Part shown: in pieces, positions 63,032 through 64,000 of the stretch
Numbering within the stretch: position 1 is the first letter of the stretch
How the letters are laid out: each line of letters opens with the position of its first letter
DNA from: Corallococcus sp. NCRR
Lineage (GTDB): Bacteria; Myxococcota; Myxococcia; Myxococcales; Myxococcaceae
NCBI RefSeq assembly: GCF_026965535.1
Contig: NZ_CP114039.1
Span: 3,472,001-3,536,000 of the forward strand
DNA length: 64,000 nt
Direction: 5' to 3'
Notes under the pieces: generated by a model
Told to the model about the DNA's origin: nothing
Databases searched by the model: none
Seen by the model: the letters and a program-made list of their open reading frames with translations, nothing else
Position numbers and translations under genes: made by a program

Positions 63032-63681
63032 GGGTGGTGGCCTCCGCACTCGCGCAGGCACTTCGGGCCGTCGTAGCCCTCCGGGGGCGCCATGGCGAGC
63101 GTGCCCACGGTGTCGAAGCCCATCAGGCGCCAGCCCACGCGGCCCTTGTTGCCGCCGTAGGACGGGTCGCCCAGGAAGCCCTCCAGGCTGAGCGTCATCA
63201 ACAGCTCGAAGAAGTGGGCCTCGCCGCTGCCGGCCGGGCTGTCCTTGAAGATGGCGAGCAGTTCGTCCTGCTGGGCGGGCGTGGCCTGCGCGAAGCCCTT
63301 CTGGAACATGCGCTGCGCGCGGCGCTCCAGCGCGGACAGGCCCTGGAGGAAGTCGCGGTGCATGGACTCCAGCCCCTGCGTCTCCAGGATGCGGTCGATG
63401 TAGAGCGCCACGTCCGCGTCCTGGGCGCCCGGGTCCTCGTCGCGGGGAATGAGCCGCTCCGTGGCCGCGGCGACGACGGCGTACTCGAAGGCGGAGAAGG
63501 TGCGCAGGGCCTGGCCGGCGGAGGTGGTGCCGGTGGGCTCCGGGGCCTTCTTCGCTTCCGCCTCCTTCGAACGTTTACACGCAACGCCGCCCAGCAGCAC
63601 CACGCCGCCGCCGAAGAAGGTGAGCCGCTGGATGAAGGTGCGCCGGGACAGCTTCGGGGGGAGCGAACGCGCGCGAGCCAT
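63028..63681 (-). CDS. Gluconate-2-dehydrogenase subunit 3-like protein
   Basis: A 217-residue exported protein with a twin-arginine-type signal (SRRTFIQRLTFFGGGVVLLG) that also contains a possible lipobox (GVAC). The mature part has FSAFEYAVVAAATERLIPRD, ALYIDRILETQGLESMHRDF and GFLGDPSYGGNKGRVGWRLM, the subunit-3 pattern that helps export the flavoprotein via Tat. Four-base overlap with the GMC gene supports a two-subunit complex. Confidence 0.9.
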   Translation of the reverse strand: MARARSLPPKLSRRTFIQRLTFFGGGVVLLGGVACKRSKEAEAKKAPEPTGTTSAGQALRTFSAFEYAVVAAATERLIPRDEDPGAQDADVALYIDRILETQGLESMHRDFLQGLSALERRAQRMFQKGFAQATPAQQDELLAIFKDSPAGSGEAHFFELLMTLSLEGFLGDPSYGGNKGRVGWRLMGFDTVGTLAMAPPEGYDGPKCLRECGGHHP

Positions 63682-63861
63682 GGCGTGCGAGCCTAACCCA
63701 GGTGCCTGTGTTTCACGGCAGATGAGAAAGGCTCCGGGGTCGGTTGGCCGCCCACCGCGTGCGTGACGAGGGGACGCACCACGAGGCGTGACGGACAACG
63801 CGCGTGGCTGACATAGGATGGCGCGCTCAACCAGGCCGACTGAACCAAGGAGAAGGACCGC

Positions 63862-64000
63862 ATGAAACGGCACGCGTGGCTACTGGGAGCGGCGCTCGCG
63901 CTGGGATGTGGCGGCGGCAAGCCGGCCAACCCGGACGCGGGCCCGAAGCCGCAGGACGATGGCGGAACGACGGACACGCCCTTCGTGCGGCTGACGGTGG
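63862..64000 (+). CDS. Lipoprotein, truncated by the window edge
   Basis: The first 46 residues are visible: MKRHAWLLGAALALGCGGGK with lipobox LGC, then a Pro/Asp/Gly-rich linker and the start of a domain (FVRLTV). AAGGAGAAGG precedes the ATG. The remainder is outside the window. Confidence 0.75.
   Translation, partial: MKRHAWLLGAALALGCGGGKPANPDAGPKPQDDGGTTDTPFVRLTV

Overview
The window is chromosomal DNA from a myxobacterium of the Myxococcaceae (a Myxococcus or Corallococcus relative; genus not resolved). The evidence is very high GC with strong third-position GC bias, many lipoprotein signal peptides, many GTG starts with 4-base ATGA/GTGA gene overlaps, a MYXO-CTERM sorting tail, an AgmX/PglI-type C-terminal domain, and a clear csgA (C-signal) gene of 229 codons beside a HemY-type protoporphyrinogen oxidase and pdxH/fprA. 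No rRNA, tRNA, insertion sequence or CRISPR array was seen.

Layout. 0.1-3.2 kb: a GCS2-type glutamate-cysteine ligase homologue and a large lipoprotein. 3.3-5.1 kb: a LytS/LytTR-type two-component pair on the minus strand. 5.4-10.7 kb: hemG, divergent csgA, a CapA-like lipoprotein, and convergent pdxH. 10.8-13.7 kb: glgA, a Ser/Thr kinase and a small lipoprotein, apparently co-transcribed. 13.7-18.4 kb: a CNNM/CorC-type membrane protein, two secreted proteins, a decayed DUF1016 nuclease islet bracketed by roughly 100-base diverged direct repeats, and a conserved hypothetical gene. 18.6-27.3 kb: a polymorphic-toxin operon made of a Cys-rich repeat protein, a 2296-residue SpvB/Rhs protein with a variable toxin tip, and a small immunity candidate. 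27.6-33.9 kb: housekeeping and small genes (aat, two WHy/LEA-like or metallopeptidase proteins, two hemerythrin proteins, a surface metalloprotease).

34.0-46.4 kb (minus strand) is a coupled gene cluster: FHA/AgmX-PglI-type protein (apparently split by a frameshift), outer-membrane beta-barrel, three TPR proteins, two lipoproteins and a LamG-fold protein. It has the composition of the Glt (gliding) and Nfs (spore coat) envelope-spanning machines, but no AglRQS motor genes are present, so it may be a further paralogous machine.

46.6-64 kb is dominated by secreted and surface proteins: a propeller/di-haem cytochrome, an HTTM-family membrane protein in an operon with a Gly/Asn-rich secreted peptide, a set of TSP3-repeat proteins comprising three paralogous VWA-like lipoproteins (one with a destroyed metal site) plus a MYXO-CTERM protein, a large PPC-like lipoprotein, two small lipoproteins, and a GMC oxidoreductase with its gluconate-dehydrogenase-subunit-3-like partner. 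A lipoprotein gene is cut by the right edge.

The best candidates for undescribed biology are the Cys-rich/SpvB-Rhs/immunity operon, the Glt/Nfs-like cluster, the three VWA/TSP3 paralogues, and the HTTM/peptide operon. All functional statements rest on motif recognition and recall; no database search was run.
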